Of a DNA stretch of 64,000 bases, positions 34,735 through 43,191 are shown in pieces. Origin of the DNA: Deltaproteobacteria bacterium (GTDB lineage Bacteria; Myxococcota_A; UBA9160; UBA4427); assembly GCA_029261855.1 (NCBI GenBank), contig JAJDAN010000011.1:223346-287345 (forward strand). The letters are read 5' to 3'. Under the pieces are notes generated by a model, which saw only the letters and a list, made by a program, of their open reading frames with translations, was not told the DNA's origin and searched no databases. How positions within the stretch are numbered: the stretch's first letter is position 1; the number at the start of each line of letters is the position of its first letter. Made by a program: the position numbers and the translations under genes.

Positions 34735-36182
34735 ACGAAACCAACGGCGCAAGAATCCTGGTGGCAGACGACGAAGACTCGATCCGCTTCGTGCTCCGCG
34801 AGGCACTCGAATCCGCCGGGCACCAGGTCGACGAGGTGGAAACCGGCGACGCCGCCCTCGACGCGCTCGCGAGCGGGCAATACCTGGCGGCGTTCCTCGA
34901 CATCCGCATGCCTGGGCCCAGCGGACTCGAGCTGCTCGATCGCATGGATGCACTCGGCGTCGACACCGCAGCCGTCATCATCACGGCGCAGAACACCATG
35001 GAGAACGCCGTCGAAGCGATGAAGCGCGGCGCCCTCGACTACCTCGTCAAGCCCTTCTCCCTCGCGGCCGCCGTCACCCTGGCCGAGAAGGCGCTGCGGA
35101 CGCGCACCCTGCAGCAGGAAGTCAAGGAGCTCCGGCGCGAGGTCGGACGCAGCATGACACCCGGCGGCGAGCGGCTGGTGGGGCGCAGCAGCGCGCTGCT
35201 CGAGATCTTCAAGACGATCGGCAAGGTGGCAGTGCGCAACGTGCCGGTACTCGTCACGGGCGAGAGCGGGACCGGCAAGGAACTCGTCGCCAACGCGGTC
35301 CACGCGTCGAGCCCCCGCGCCGACAAGCCCTTCGTGGTCGTGAACGCCGCGGCCATCCCCCGCGAGCTGCTCGAAAGCGAACTCTTCGGGCACGAGCGCG
35401 GCGCCTTCACGGGAGCCGTCGAGGCTCGCATGGGGCGCTTCCGCGAGGCCTCCGGAGGCACCCTCTTCCTCGACGAGATCGGCGACATGCCCATCGAGCT
35501 GCAGGCGAAGCTGCTGCGCGTGCTGCAGAACGGCGAGGTGACGTCGGTGGGAGGCCGGGAAGTCATCCACGTCGACGTGCGCGTGGTCGCCGCGACCCAC
35601 CGCGACCTCGACGAAGAGGTGAAGCGCGGCAACTTCCGTGAGGACCTGCTCTACCGCCTGCGCGTCGTGCCGATCCACATGCCGCCCCTGCGCGAACGGC
35701 CGGACGACATCGCCCTTCTCGCGCGCACTTTCGTCACGCGCTACGCGGGCGAGCTGTCCGAGGGGCCGACGGACCTGGCGGACGCGACCCTGGAGCGCCT
35801 CGAAGCCCACGACTGGCCGGGCAACGTTCGCGAGCTCGAGAACGCCATCAAGCGCGCCCTGGTCCTGCACTCGGGCGGCGTCCTCACCCCCGACGACTTC
35901 GGATTCCTGACGGCTTCCGGGGGCGCCGACGACGGCGACTCGGGCACGAGCCTCGAAGAGCAGGTCGCGAGCGAGGTCGGGGCCGCGCTCGACGAGGCCG
36001 ACCCCGCCGAGATCTACCGGACGATCCTCGAACGCGTGGAACGCCCACTGCTCGAGACCGTTCTCACCCGCACCGAGGGCAATCAGATCCGCGCCGCGGC
36101 GCTGCTCGGGATCAATCGCAACACGCTGCGCAAGAAGATCGGCGAGCTCGAGATCGCGGTGCCCAGTCGGGCCCGCCCTTGA
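34731..36182 (+). CDS. NtrC-type sigma-54-dependent response regulator
   Basis: The 483-residue protein has a receiver domain (1-120, LVADDEDSIRFVLREAL) with acceptor Asp in FLDIRMP, an AAA+ core (about 148-380) and a Fis-type HTH (NQIRAAALLGINRNTLRKKI). Walker A is GESGTGKE, and the GAFTGA loop is canonical, unlike the activator at 18414. The receiver is fully conserved and partners the upstream kinase. It is translationally coupled to the kinase (ATGA) and to thiE (TTGA). Confidence 0.93.
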   Translation: MNETNGARILVADDEDSIRFVLREALESAGHQVDEVETGDAALDALASGQYLAAFLDIRMPGPSGLELLDRMDALGVDTAAVIITAQNTMENAVEAMKRGALDYLVKPFSLAAAVTLAEKALRTRTLQQEVKELRREVGRSMTPGGERLVGRSSALLEIFKTIGKVAVRNVPVLVTGESGTGKELVANAVHASSPRADKPFVVVNAAAIPRELLESELFGHERGAFTGAVEARMGRFREASGGTLFLDEIGDMPIELQAKLLRVLQNGEVTSVGGREVIHVDVRVVAATHRDLDEEVKRGNFREDLLYRLRVVPIHMPPLRERPDDIALLARTFVTRYAGELSEGPTDLADATLERLEAHDWPGNVRELENAIKRALVLHSGGVLTPDDFGFLTASGGADDGDSGTSLEEQVASEVGAALDEADPAEIYRTILERVERPLLETVLTRTEGNQIRAAALLGINRNTLRKKIGELEIAVPSRARP

Positions 36183-36811
36183 AGCATCCCTTCGCTGGAC
36201 TGCACGTACTCGCGGACGACGACCCGCGCTGGAAGCGCGACCCCGTCGAGCAGGCAGGTCTCGCCTGCGCGGGAGGCGCACAGGTCATTCAGCTGAGGGC
36301 GAAGCACGCGACCGACGAGCAGGTCCTCCGCTGGGCGCGGGCGATCCGCGAGATCACGCGCTCTCATGGCCTGCGCTTCGTCGTGAACGACCGCTTCGAC
36401 CTCGCTCTCGCCAGCGACGCCGACGGCGTGCACCTCGGACAGGAGGACCTGCCCCCGGACGCACTTCCGGCAGCCAGCCGCTCACGCCTGGCAGTCGGAC
36501 GCTCGACCCACGACCTCGCCCAGGCGCGTCGGGCGCGGGACGAGGCCGTCGACTACGTGGCCTTCGGCCCGCTCTTCGGAACGACCTCGAAGACTTCCGA
36601 CCATGCGGCGCGGGGCCTCGAGTCGCTGGCAGCCGTGGTTCGGGCCGTGGCGCCGATCCCCGTCGTCGCCATCGGTGGCATCGATACCCCGCGCATCGGT
36701 AGCGTGGTGGCTGCGGGAGCCAGAGGAGTCGCTGTGATCTCAGCCGTCATCGGGGCCCCGGACCCCACGGCCGCCACGCGCGAGCTGGTCGCGGCCATGG
36801 AGCCCGCGTGA
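36179..36811 (+). CDS. thiE: Thiamine-phosphate synthase
   Basis: This 210-residue TIM-barrel enzyme joins HMP-pyrophosphate and thiazole phosphate to form thiamine phosphate. Motifs are GAQVIQLRAKHATDEQ, VVNDRFDLALASDADGVHLGQ, VGRSTHD, DYVAFGPLFGTTSK and IPVVAIGGI. The TTG start overlaps the regulator stop. It is the only thiamine gene in the window, and I find no TPP riboswitch upstream. Its stop overlaps the next GTG. Confidence 0.93.
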   Translation: MKHPFAGLHVLADDDPRWKRDPVEQAGLACAGGAQVIQLRAKHATDEQVLRWARAIREITRSHGLRFVVNDRFDLALASDADGVHLGQEDLPPDALPAASRSRLAVGRSTHDLAQARRARDEAVDYVAFGPLFGTTSKTSDHAARGLESLAAVVRAVAPIPVVAIGGIDTPRIGSVVAAGARGVAVISAVIGAPDPTAATRELVAAMEPA

Positions 36812-38040
36812 CCGACCCGGGCCTGCGGGCGATCTCCCTGCTCGGCTTCTTCACGATGATCGGCGTCGCCTGGCTGCTCTCGACGAAGCGGCGGGCCTTC
36901 CCCATTCGGACGGTCGTCTGGGGAATCTCCCTGCAGCTGGGGCTCGGGGTCCTCCTGCTGCGAACTCCCTTCGGCCACGGATTCTTCGGCGCGGTGAACG
37001 TGGGTGTCGCGCGCTTTCTCGACTATGCGAACGAGGGCACGCGTTTCGTCTTCGGACCGCTCATGGACACGGGCTTCTCGTTCGCACTGAACATCCTGCC
37101 GCTGATCATCTTCATGGGAAGCTTCTTCGCGGTCCTCTACCACCTGGGCCTGGTGCAACGCGTCGTCGACGTCATGGCCTGGCTGCTCGCACGCACCATG
37201 CGCCTGTCTGGCGCCGAGAGTCTGGCCGCCGTGGCGAACATCTTCGTGGGCATGATCGAGTCGAGCCTGGTGGTGAAGCCCTATCTCGCCCGCATGACCC
37301 AGTCCGAGCTGTTCAGCCTGATGAGCCTCGGTATGGCCACCGTCGCCGGGTCGGTGTTGCTGTCGTACGTCAGCCTTCTCGGGGGCAGCGACTTCGCGGG
37401 ACACCTGCTGACCGCGAGCCTGCTTTCCGCGCCCGCCGGGCTGTTGATCGCGAAGGTCATGGTCCCCGAAACCGAGCACCCGGCGACCCTCGGCACGGGC
37501 AGCACGCCGATCGAATCGGACTCCGTCAACGTCGTCGACGCCGCCGCGACTGGCGCCCTCAACGGCCTGCGCCTGGCGGCCTACGTCGGCACGATGCTGG
37601 TGGCGTTCGTCGCCCTGATCGCGCTCGCGAACGACATGCTGGCGGGGATCGGCGCGTGGATGGGGATTGCGGACCTGTCCCTGCAGCGCGTCCTCGGGTT
37701 CGTACTCGCACCCTTTGCATGGCTGATGGGGGTGCCCTGGGAAGACGCGGGTGCCGTCGGGGGCATGCTCGGGATGAAGACGATCCTGAACGAGTTCATC
37801 GCCTATCAAGAGCTGGGCGCCGCCATCGAAGCGGGGAGCATCGGGCCTCGTTCTGCGGTGATCGCGTCCTATGCGCTGTGCGGCTTCGCGAACTTCGGAT
37901 CACTGGCGATCCTGCTGGGAGGCATCGGCGGCATCGCACCCGAACGCCGTCACGACGCCGCGCGACTCGGGTTGCGGTCCATCGTCGCCGGCACCCTCGC
38001 CACCATGATGACCGGCTGCGTGGCCGGCATGCTGCTTTGA
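36808..38040 (+). CDS. Concentrative nucleoside transporter (NupC/CNT family)
   Basis: The 410-residue inner-membrane protein has about eight to ten helices and CNT landmarks: ALNILPLIIFMGSFFAVLYH, SGAESLAAVANIFVGMIESS and the C-terminal SYALCGFANFGSLAILLGGI. It imports nucleosides with H+ or Na+. The GTG start overlaps thiE (GTGA), and its TGA overlaps the TTG of the next gene. Confidence 0.93.
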   Translation: MTDPGLRAISLLGFFTMIGVAWLLSTKRRAFPIRTVVWGISLQLGLGVLLLRTPFGHGFFGAVNVGVARFLDYANEGTRFVFGPLMDTGFSFALNILPLIIFMGSFFAVLYHLGLVQRVVDVMAWLLARTMRLSGAESLAAVANIFVGMIESSLVVKPYLARMTQSELFSLMSLGMATVAGSVLLSYVSLLGGSDFAGHLLTASLLSAPAGLLIAKVMVPETEHPATLGTGSTPIESDSVNVVDAAATGALNGLRLAAYVGTMLVAFVALIALANDMLAGIGAWMGIADLSLQRVLGFVLAPFAWLMGVPWEDAGAVGGMLGMKTILNEFIAYQELGAAIEAGSIGPRSAVIASYALCGFANFGSLAILLGGIGGIAPERRHDAARLGLRSIVAGTLATMMTGCVAGMLL

Positions 38041-40007
38041 GCGCGCCGCTCTTCGAACCGTCCCCGAAACGCGTCGAGGCGACAGCACTGACGCGCTTCC
38101 GGCGGGAAGCCATGGCGCGCAGCGGTCGCAGCCTGCCGGACTACCCGTCCCTGCACGCGTGGTCGGTCGCGGATCGCGCGGACTTCTGGAAGCTCGTGTG
38201 GGACTTCTGCGAGGTACGCGCGAGCGTGCGCGGAGAGCCCGTCGTCGAGGATCCGGACCGCATGCCCGGTGCGCGCTGGTTCCCGAAGGCGCGACTCAAC
38301 TTCGCGGAGAACCTGCTCCGCCGTCGGGACGACGGCATCGCCCTCGTGTTCCGCGGCGAGGCCGGCGAACGGGAGACCCGCAGCTGGACCGAACTCTACG
38401 CCGACGTTGCCTGTGCGGCCGCCGCCCTGCGAGGCGCCGGCATCCTGGCCGGAGACCGGGTGGCGGCGATCCTCCCGAATCGCCCCGAGGCGATCGTCGG
38501 CATGCTCGCGTGTGCGAGCCTCGGCGCGATCTGGTCGTCGTGCTCGCCGGACTTCGGCCCGGCGGGCATCGTCGATCGCTTCGGACAGATCGAACCCCGA
38601 CTCCTGATCGCGGCGGACGGCTACGCGTACGCGGGCAAGCGCTTCGAGACCCGCGACCGCCTCCCCGAGATCCTGGACGCGCTTCCGTCCGTCGAGACGT
38701 GTGTGATCGTCGAGACGGGCATGATCCCCGAGACGGGGGCGATCCCCGAGACGGGTGCAGCAATCGGCATCACCTGGTCGTCGTTTCTCGCCGTGCAGTC
38801 CGCCGCCGCCGAGCCCATCGCGTTCGCGGCGCTGCCCTTCGATCACCCCCTCTACATCCTCTACTCGTCGGGCACCACCGGAAAGCCCAAGTGCATCGTG
38901 CATGGCGCGGGCGGCACCCTGCTGCAGCACCTGAAGGAACATCGACTCCACGTCGACCTGGGGCCGTCGGACCGGCTCTTCTACTTCACGACCTGCGGTT
39001 GGATGATGTGGAACTGGCTGGTGTCGGCGCTCGGGTCCGGCTGCAGTCTGCTGCTCTACGACGGGTCGCCCTCGTGGCCAGACCCTGGGTCGCTGTTCCG
39101 GATGGCCGCCGAGGAAGGGGTCAGCGTCTTCGGAACCTCTGCGAAGTTCCTCGACGCCGTCGCCAAGAGCGGCACCGAGCCCGGAGCGGAGGCTGATCTC
39201 TCGGGCCTCCGCTGCCTGCTTTCCACGGGGTCACCCCTCGCGCCCGAGGGCTTCGACTTCGTCTACGAGAAGATCTCCCGGGACCTCCACCTCGCTTCGA
39301 TTTCGGGCGGAACCGACATCGTGTCTTGCTTCGTGCTCGGCGACCCTACCTCGCCGGTCTGGCGCGGTGAGATCCAGCGCCCGGGTCTGGGCATGAAGGT
39401 CGAAGTCTTCGATGCACGGGGAAATCCAGTGCACGACGAGCCGGGCGAGCTCGTCTGCACGGCGCCGTTTCCTTCTGCACCGATCGGCTTCTGGGACGAC
39501 CCCGACGGCGCGCGCTACCGCGCGGCCTACTTCGAGCGCTATCCCGGCGTCTGGCACCACGGAGACTGGATCCGGGAGACGAGCCACGGCGGCTACGTGA
39601 TCAGCGGCCGCTCGGACGCAGTGCTCAACCCCGGCGGTGTCCGGATCGGAACCTCCGAGATCTACCGCGCCGTCGAGAGTCTGGATGAAGTGATCGAAGC
39701 CCTCGCCGTCGGACAGGACTGGGACGGAGATGTTCGCGTCGTGCTGTTCGTGGTGCTGCGAGACGGACGAACTCTCGACGGCGCGCTCACGCAACGCATC
39801 CGCAAGGCGATTCGCGAGAAGGCGTCGCCGCGACACGTTCCGGCCCGAGTGCTCGCCGTGCCCGACCTTCCTCGCACCCGCAGCGGCAAGATCACCGAAC
39901 TCGCGGTACGCGAGCTCGTGCATGGACGCCCAGTGAAGAACGTCGAGGCGCTCGCGAATCCCGAAGCGCTCGAGAGCTTCCGCGATCGCCCCGAGCTCGC
40001 CTCGTGA
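38037..40007 (+). CDS. Acetoacetyl-CoA synthetase
   Basis: This 656-residue ANL-superfamily ligase activates acetoacetate with ATP and CoA. Length and motifs fit AacS: WFPKARLNFAENLL, ILPNRPEAIVGMLACASLGA, IWSSCSPDFG, the P-loop YILYSSGTTGKPKCIVHG, SISGGTDI and the C-terminal LPRTRSGKI with catalytic Lys. The TTG start overlaps the transporter stop. A small in-frame 18-bp tandem repeat (38711-38746, encoding ETGMIP/ETGAIP) extends a surface loop. It probably serves ketone-body or polyester carbon use. Confidence 0.9.
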   Translation: MSAPLFEPSPKRVEATALTRFRREAMARSGRSLPDYPSLHAWSVADRADFWKLVWDFCEVRASVRGEPVVEDPDRMPGARWFPKARLNFAENLLRRRDDGIALVFRGEAGERETRSWTELYADVACAAAALRGAGILAGDRVAAILPNRPEAIVGMLACASLGAIWSSCSPDFGPAGIVDRFGQIEPRLLIAADGYAYAGKRFETRDRLPEILDALPSVETCVIVETGMIPETGAIPETGAAIGITWSSFLAVQSAAAEPIAFAALPFDHPLYILYSSGTTGKPKCIVHGAGGTLLQHLKEHRLHVDLGPSDRLFYFTTCGWMMWNWLVSALGSGCSLLLYDGSPSWPDPGSLFRMAAEEGVSVFGTSAKFLDAVAKSGTEPGAEADLSGLRCLLSTGSPLAPEGFDFVYEKISRDLHLASISGGTDIVSCFVLGDPTSPVWRGEIQRPGLGMKVEVFDARGNPVHDEPGELVCTAPFPSAPIGFWDDPDGARYRAAYFERYPGVWHHGDWIRETSHGGYVISGRSDAVLNPGGVRIGTSEIYRAVESLDEVIEALAVGQDWDGDVRVVLFVVLRDGRTLDGALTQRIRKAIREKASPRHVPARVLAVPDLPRTRSGKITELAVRELVHGRPVKNVEALANPEALESFRDRPELAS

Positions 40008-40146
40008 CCGGCTGCCGGCTCCCGGCGCAGCGCCCGGGGGGCGCGGAGTTCCGCATTACAAACAAAGGGATGGCCCGTAATGGCTACACGCGATGGCGTG
40101 GGCAATATTCGGCGCCGTTCGTCGAGAGCCGGGAGGATTCGCGCTC

Positions 40147-40623
40147 ATGAAGTCGCACGAGGTCCTGAAGCAGGTGATCGAAGCCGTCGGCACCAAACAG
40201 GTGGCGAGCGATCTCAAGGTCAGCAGCTCTCTCGTCTACAAGTGGTGCGCCGAGCCGACCGACGCCGACGGCGAGCGCGACCCGAGCGGCGCACGCAATC
40301 CCCTGGACCGGGTCGTCCACCTCTGCGAGAGCACCGGCGATCGGCGAGCCATCGAGTGGCTGTGCCGCCAGGTCAGCGGCTACTTCGTCGAAGACCCCGA
40401 CGTAGACGTCAGCGAGGTCCCCGGAGAGTGCATCCGCCACACCCAATCGCTTCTCGCGAAGTTCTCCGAGCTACTGCAGGTGATCTCGGGATCCCTCGCG
40501 AACGAAGGACGCATCGACGAGCCGGAGTCGCGCCTGATCCGACGTCAATGGCACGATCTCCAGAGTCAGGGCGAGGCGTTCGTGCGAGCCTGCGAGAGCG
40601 GCCGGTTCGACCCGAACCGCTAG
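40147..40623 (+). CDS. CII/CP76-like phage-type regulatory protein
   Basis: The 158-residue protein begins with an HTH (KSHEVLKQVIEAVGTKQVASDLKVSSSLVYKWCAE, about 2-36) and continues with LDRVVHLCESTGDRRAIEWLCRQVSGYF, the pattern of the phage CII/CP76 family. It also occurs as a free-standing chromosomal gene in Deltaproteobacteria. ATG 40147 is preceded by GGGAGGA. No other phage genes are nearby, so it is probably a domesticated host regulator; its targets are unknown. Confidence 0.72.
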   Translation: MKSHEVLKQVIEAVGTKQVASDLKVSSSLVYKWCAEPTDADGERDPSGARNPLDRVVHLCESTGDRRAIEWLCRQVSGYFVEDPDVDVSEVPGECIRHTQSLLAKFSELLQVISGSLANEGRIDEPESRLIRRQWHDLQSQGEAFVRACESGRFDPNR

Positions 40624-40694
40624 AACGACCCGAACGCGACGTCGCGAAGCGGGCCGGGAAGTGGAGGGTCCGCACGAGGGAAGGAGGGGCCGTC

Positions 40695-41003
40695 ATGCAC
40701 GGATCGCTGCGCTTCGTTCGCTATCGCCAGGGCTGGCGTCTCGAGATCGAGTGGATCCGGGACCGTCGTCGCGCGGGGGTCCCACCGCCCAGGCCGGCGG
40801 GCCCTACCCGCCCCGCCGCCTCTCCGCCCACGTCCGGGGCTTGCAATGCGACCCGGCTTCCGATCCAATTGAGCGCCAACGAGTCCGCAGCCGATCCCAA
40901 TCCGAGGAGCACCCCATGGCCCATCAATTCCTGTCCGACGGCTGGTTCGAAGAAGCCGAGAAGATCCGCGCAGAGATCAACCCCGCCGTCCCGGAGATCG
41001 TGA
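40695..41003 (+). CDS. Possible small protein with a strong ribosome site
   Basis: The 102-codon frame starts at ATG 40695, 8 nt after a textbook AAGGAGG. It begins MHGSLRFVRYRQGWRLEIEW, then turns Pro/Arg-rich, and overlaps the SCP2 gene by 88 bp. It matches no family I know. The first 30 or so residues look protein-like, while the rest looks like out-of-frame high-GC sequence. The real product, if any, may be a leader peptide. Otherwise the 292-base gap here holds nothing obvious. Confidence 0.25.
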   Translation: MHGSLRFVRYRQGWRLEIEWIRDRRRAGVPPPRPAGPTRPAASPPTSGACNATRLPIQLSANESAADPNPRSTPWPINSCPTAGSKKPRRSAQRSTPPSRRS

Positions 41004-41305
41004 AGGACCTGGTGATCAACCTGGTCGTCAAGGACGGACCCGACGGCGACATCGAGGCGAAGCTCGAAGCCGGTCGCTTCGTGAAGGGACTTGCCGCCGA
41101 AGCGCCTACGAAGCTGACCGTCCCGTACGACATCGCGCACAAGATGTTCATCGAGCAGGACCCCCAGGCATCGATGCAGGCGTTCATGAGCGGTCAGATC
41201 CAGGTCGAGGGCGACATGACCAAGGTGATGGCCATGCAGGCCGCCGGCCCGCCCAGCGAAGAAGCCATCCAGGTCCAGGCCCGCATCAAGGAGATGACCG
41301 CCTGA
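40916..41305 (+). CDS. SCP2 sterol-carrier-domain protein
   Basis: The 129-residue stand-alone SCP2 domain is a hydrophobic-ligand carrier for acyl chains or sterols. Visible features are VPEIVKDLVINLVVKDG, KLTVPYDIAHKMF and the typical C-terminal AFMSGQIQVEGDMTKVMAMQ. ATG 40916 follows GAGGAG by 6 nt. It is probably involved in lipid handling along with the thiolase and CoA ligases of this region. It is convergent with the Ap4A phosphorylase gene across a hairpin. Confidence 0.9.
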   Translation: MAHQFLSDGWFEEAEKIRAEINPAVPEIVKDLVINLVVKDGPDGDIEAKLEAGRFVKGLAAEAPTKLTVPYDIAHKMFIEQDPQASMQAFMSGQIQVEGDMTKVMAMQAAGPPSEEAIQVQARIKEMTA

Positions 41306-41323
41306 CTCGGCGCTGCGCGCGTC

Positions 41324-41340
41324 CCGCCTGGCGCAGGCGG
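41324..41340. terminator. 7-bp hairpin with GCG loop between convergent genes
   Basis: CCGCCTG-gcg-CAGGCGG lies 19 bp after the SCP2 stop and 12 bp from the convergent stop. It is a bidirectional terminator candidate without a T-run and shares the 3-nt-loop design with hairpins at 25258 and 27800-27912. Confidence 0.4.
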
Positions 41341-41351
41341 CGGCTGAACGC

Positions 41352-42152
41352 CTAGCGCCCGGGTCGGCCCGCCTCGACCAGCACCCGCCGCGGACCGAGT
41401 TCCCGCAGCTTCTCGAGCTGCTCGGCGTCGCGCACCAGGAACGATCCGGCGTAGCCCATGGCGTTGAGGAAGATGCCTTCGCAGTCGTGGCGCATACGCG
41501 GGATGACGACCATGCGGTCCCGGGTCACGAGCACGTTGTAGGGATCGCGATCGCCATCGATGGCGAGGCGATCCATCAGCACCCGGTAGGCGTCGAAGAG
41601 GCCCGGTCCCGTGAGACCTGCGGCGAGCCGGGACTGGGCCAGGGCGAAGCCCCGGCTGTCGTCGTCGAAGATGGCGCAGGTCGTCACCGGCATCGGAACG
41701 AGCTGCAGGTGCTTGTGGGGCTGGCTGGACCCTGCGGTGGCGCCGCCATTGTAGAAGCCAAGGCCATCGATCCCGGCCAGGCAGGTCGCGAGGGCCTCGA
41801 AGTCGGCCCCGTTCAGCCAGCTCTGCTGGAGCTCGTCGGCCCGCGTGACGATCAGCAGGTGGTCGTCCAGGACCGGGAACTTGTTGAGCAGCGCGACGTG
41901 GGTGTCCGACAAGTCGCCGACGAAGAGGTCGTCCGTATAGGGCGGCTCGAATGGATCGACACCGCTGCGGGCCTGTTCGCGACGGGATCGCTTCTTGCGG
42001 TCCTGCCCCGCGATCACGTGGACGATGAACGCGACGCCGCCGTCGTCGATGACGTGCTCTTCGGTGGCGGTGGGTTCCAGGTCACCGGACGCCTGTGCCC
42101 GGGCGATCTTCTGACGGACGCGTCCCAGGAGCTTGTCGGCGGAGACCTTCAT
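41352..42152 (-). CDS. ATP adenylyltransferase (Ap4A phosphorylase)
   Basis: This 266-residue HIT-superfamily enzyme phosphorolyses diadenosine tetraphosphate to ATP and ADP. The active-site segment is YNGGATAGSSQPHKHLQLVP, with the HxHxQ-type motif HKHLQ (about 150). VLDDHLLIVTRADELQQSWL and PYNVLVTRDRMVVIPR are also characteristic. Divergent from the NMO-like gene with a 77-bp gap. The stress dinucleotide link fits the nearby oxidative-stress locus but is not proof of a connection. Confidence 0.88.
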   Translation of the reverse strand: MKVSADKLLGRVRQKIARAQASGDLEPTATEEHVIDDGGVAFIVHVIAGQDRKKRSRREQARSGVDPFEPPYTDDLFVGDLSDTHVALLNKFPVLDDHLLIVTRADELQQSWLNGADFEALATCLAGIDGLGFYNGGATAGSSQPHKHLQLVPMPVTTCAIFDDDSRGFALAQSRLAAGLTGPGLFDAYRVLMDRLAIDGDRDPYNVLVTRDRMVVIPRMRHDCEGIFLNAMGYAGSFLVRDAEQLEKLRELGPRRVLVEAGRPGR

Positions 42153-42229
42153 GCGGGGCCGCAGTCTACCGCTACCCTCCCAGTCCGCTCGAAACCGCGA
42201 CCCACTAGAGGCCCAGCAGGGAGAATGCC

Positions 42230-43177
42230 GTGACGTTCCGAAACCGGGTGACCGAGATGCTGGGCGTCGAGATCCCCATCGTGCAGGCGCCCATGGGTTG
42301 GATCGCCCGGTCGCAGCTGGCGTCTGCCGTTTCCAACGCCGGCGCGCTCGGCATCATCGAGACCTCATCGGGCGAGCTCGACGCCATCAAGGACGAGATC
42401 CGCAAGATGCGCGATCTCACCGACAAGCCCTTCGGTGTGAACATCGCGCAAGCCTTCGTACGCGACCCGAAGATCGTCGACTTCGTGATCGACCAGGGCG
42501 TGAAGTTCGTCACCACCTCCGCCGGCAGCCCGATGAAGTACACCGCGTCCCTCAAGCAAGGCGGTCTCACCGTCTTCCACGTGGTGCCCACCCTCAAGGG
42601 CGCGCTCAAGGCGATCGAGGCCGGCGTGGACGGCTTGATCGTCGAAGGCGGCGAAGGCGGCGGCTTCAAGAACCCCCGCGACGTGGCCAGCATGGTGCTG
42701 CTGCCCCTCGTCCGCTCGAAGGTCGACGTCCCCATCATCGCGGCCGGGGGCATGCTCGACGGACGCACCATGGCCGCCGCGTTCGCACTCGGCGCCGAAG
42801 GCATCCAGATGGGAACACGCATGGTCTCCGCCCTGGAATCTCCCGTCCACGAGAACTGGAAGAACGCCATCGTCGCCGCCGAGGAGACCGACACGGTCTT
42901 CCTCAACCGACGGCACGGCCCGGGCCTGCGCGCCCTGCGGACCGAGCACGCCGAATCCCTCGAATATTCCGAGGGAAACGTGATGGGCGAGCTCGGAAAG
43001 GCGATGGACCTCTACTTCGGCGGCGACATGAACTCGTCCATCGCCCTCACCGGACAGGTCGCCGGGCGCATCGACTCGGTGCGGCCGGTGGCGGACGTCA
43101 TCCGGGACACGGCGAAGGAGTTCTTCGAGGTCCTGGACGACGTCGCCGAACGCTACCTGCGCGGCGATCCCGCCTGA
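42230..43177 (+). CDS. Nitronate monooxygenase-like FMN protein
   Basis: The 315-residue TIM-barrel flavoprotein belongs to the NMO/2-nitropropane dioxygenase family: EIPIVQAPMGWIARSQLASA, GALGIIETSSG, FGVNIAQAF and VPIIAAGGMLDGRTMAAAFALGAEG. Where class I NMOs have a catalytic His (EAGGH), this protein reads EGGEGGGF. It may therefore act as another FMN oxidoreductase or enoyl reductase. GTG 42230 has GGGAG about 7 nt before it. It is convergent with the peroxiredoxin gene, and a GCGATC/GATCGC stem (43164-43181) spans its stop. Confidence 0.82.
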   Translation: MTFRNRVTEMLGVEIPIVQAPMGWIARSQLASAVSNAGALGIIETSSGELDAIKDEIRKMRDLTDKPFGVNIAQAFVRDPKIVDFVIDQGVKFVTTSAGSPMKYTASLKQGGLTVFHVVPTLKGALKAIEAGVDGLIVEGGEGGGFKNPRDVASMVLLPLVRSKVDVPIIAAGGMLDGRTMAAAFALGAEGIQMGTRMVSALESPVHENWKNAIVAAEETDTVFLNRRHGPGLRALRTEHAESLEYSEGNVMGELGKAMDLYFGGDMNSSIALTGQVAGRIDSVRPVADVIRDTAKEFFEVLDDVAERYLRGDPA

Positions 43178-43191
43178 TCGCGAGCACGTGC

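Noticed and set aside
40147..40623. Prophage or integrated element
   Set aside because: A single CII-like gene without integrase, structural genes or att repeats; neighbours are ordinary metabolic genes.
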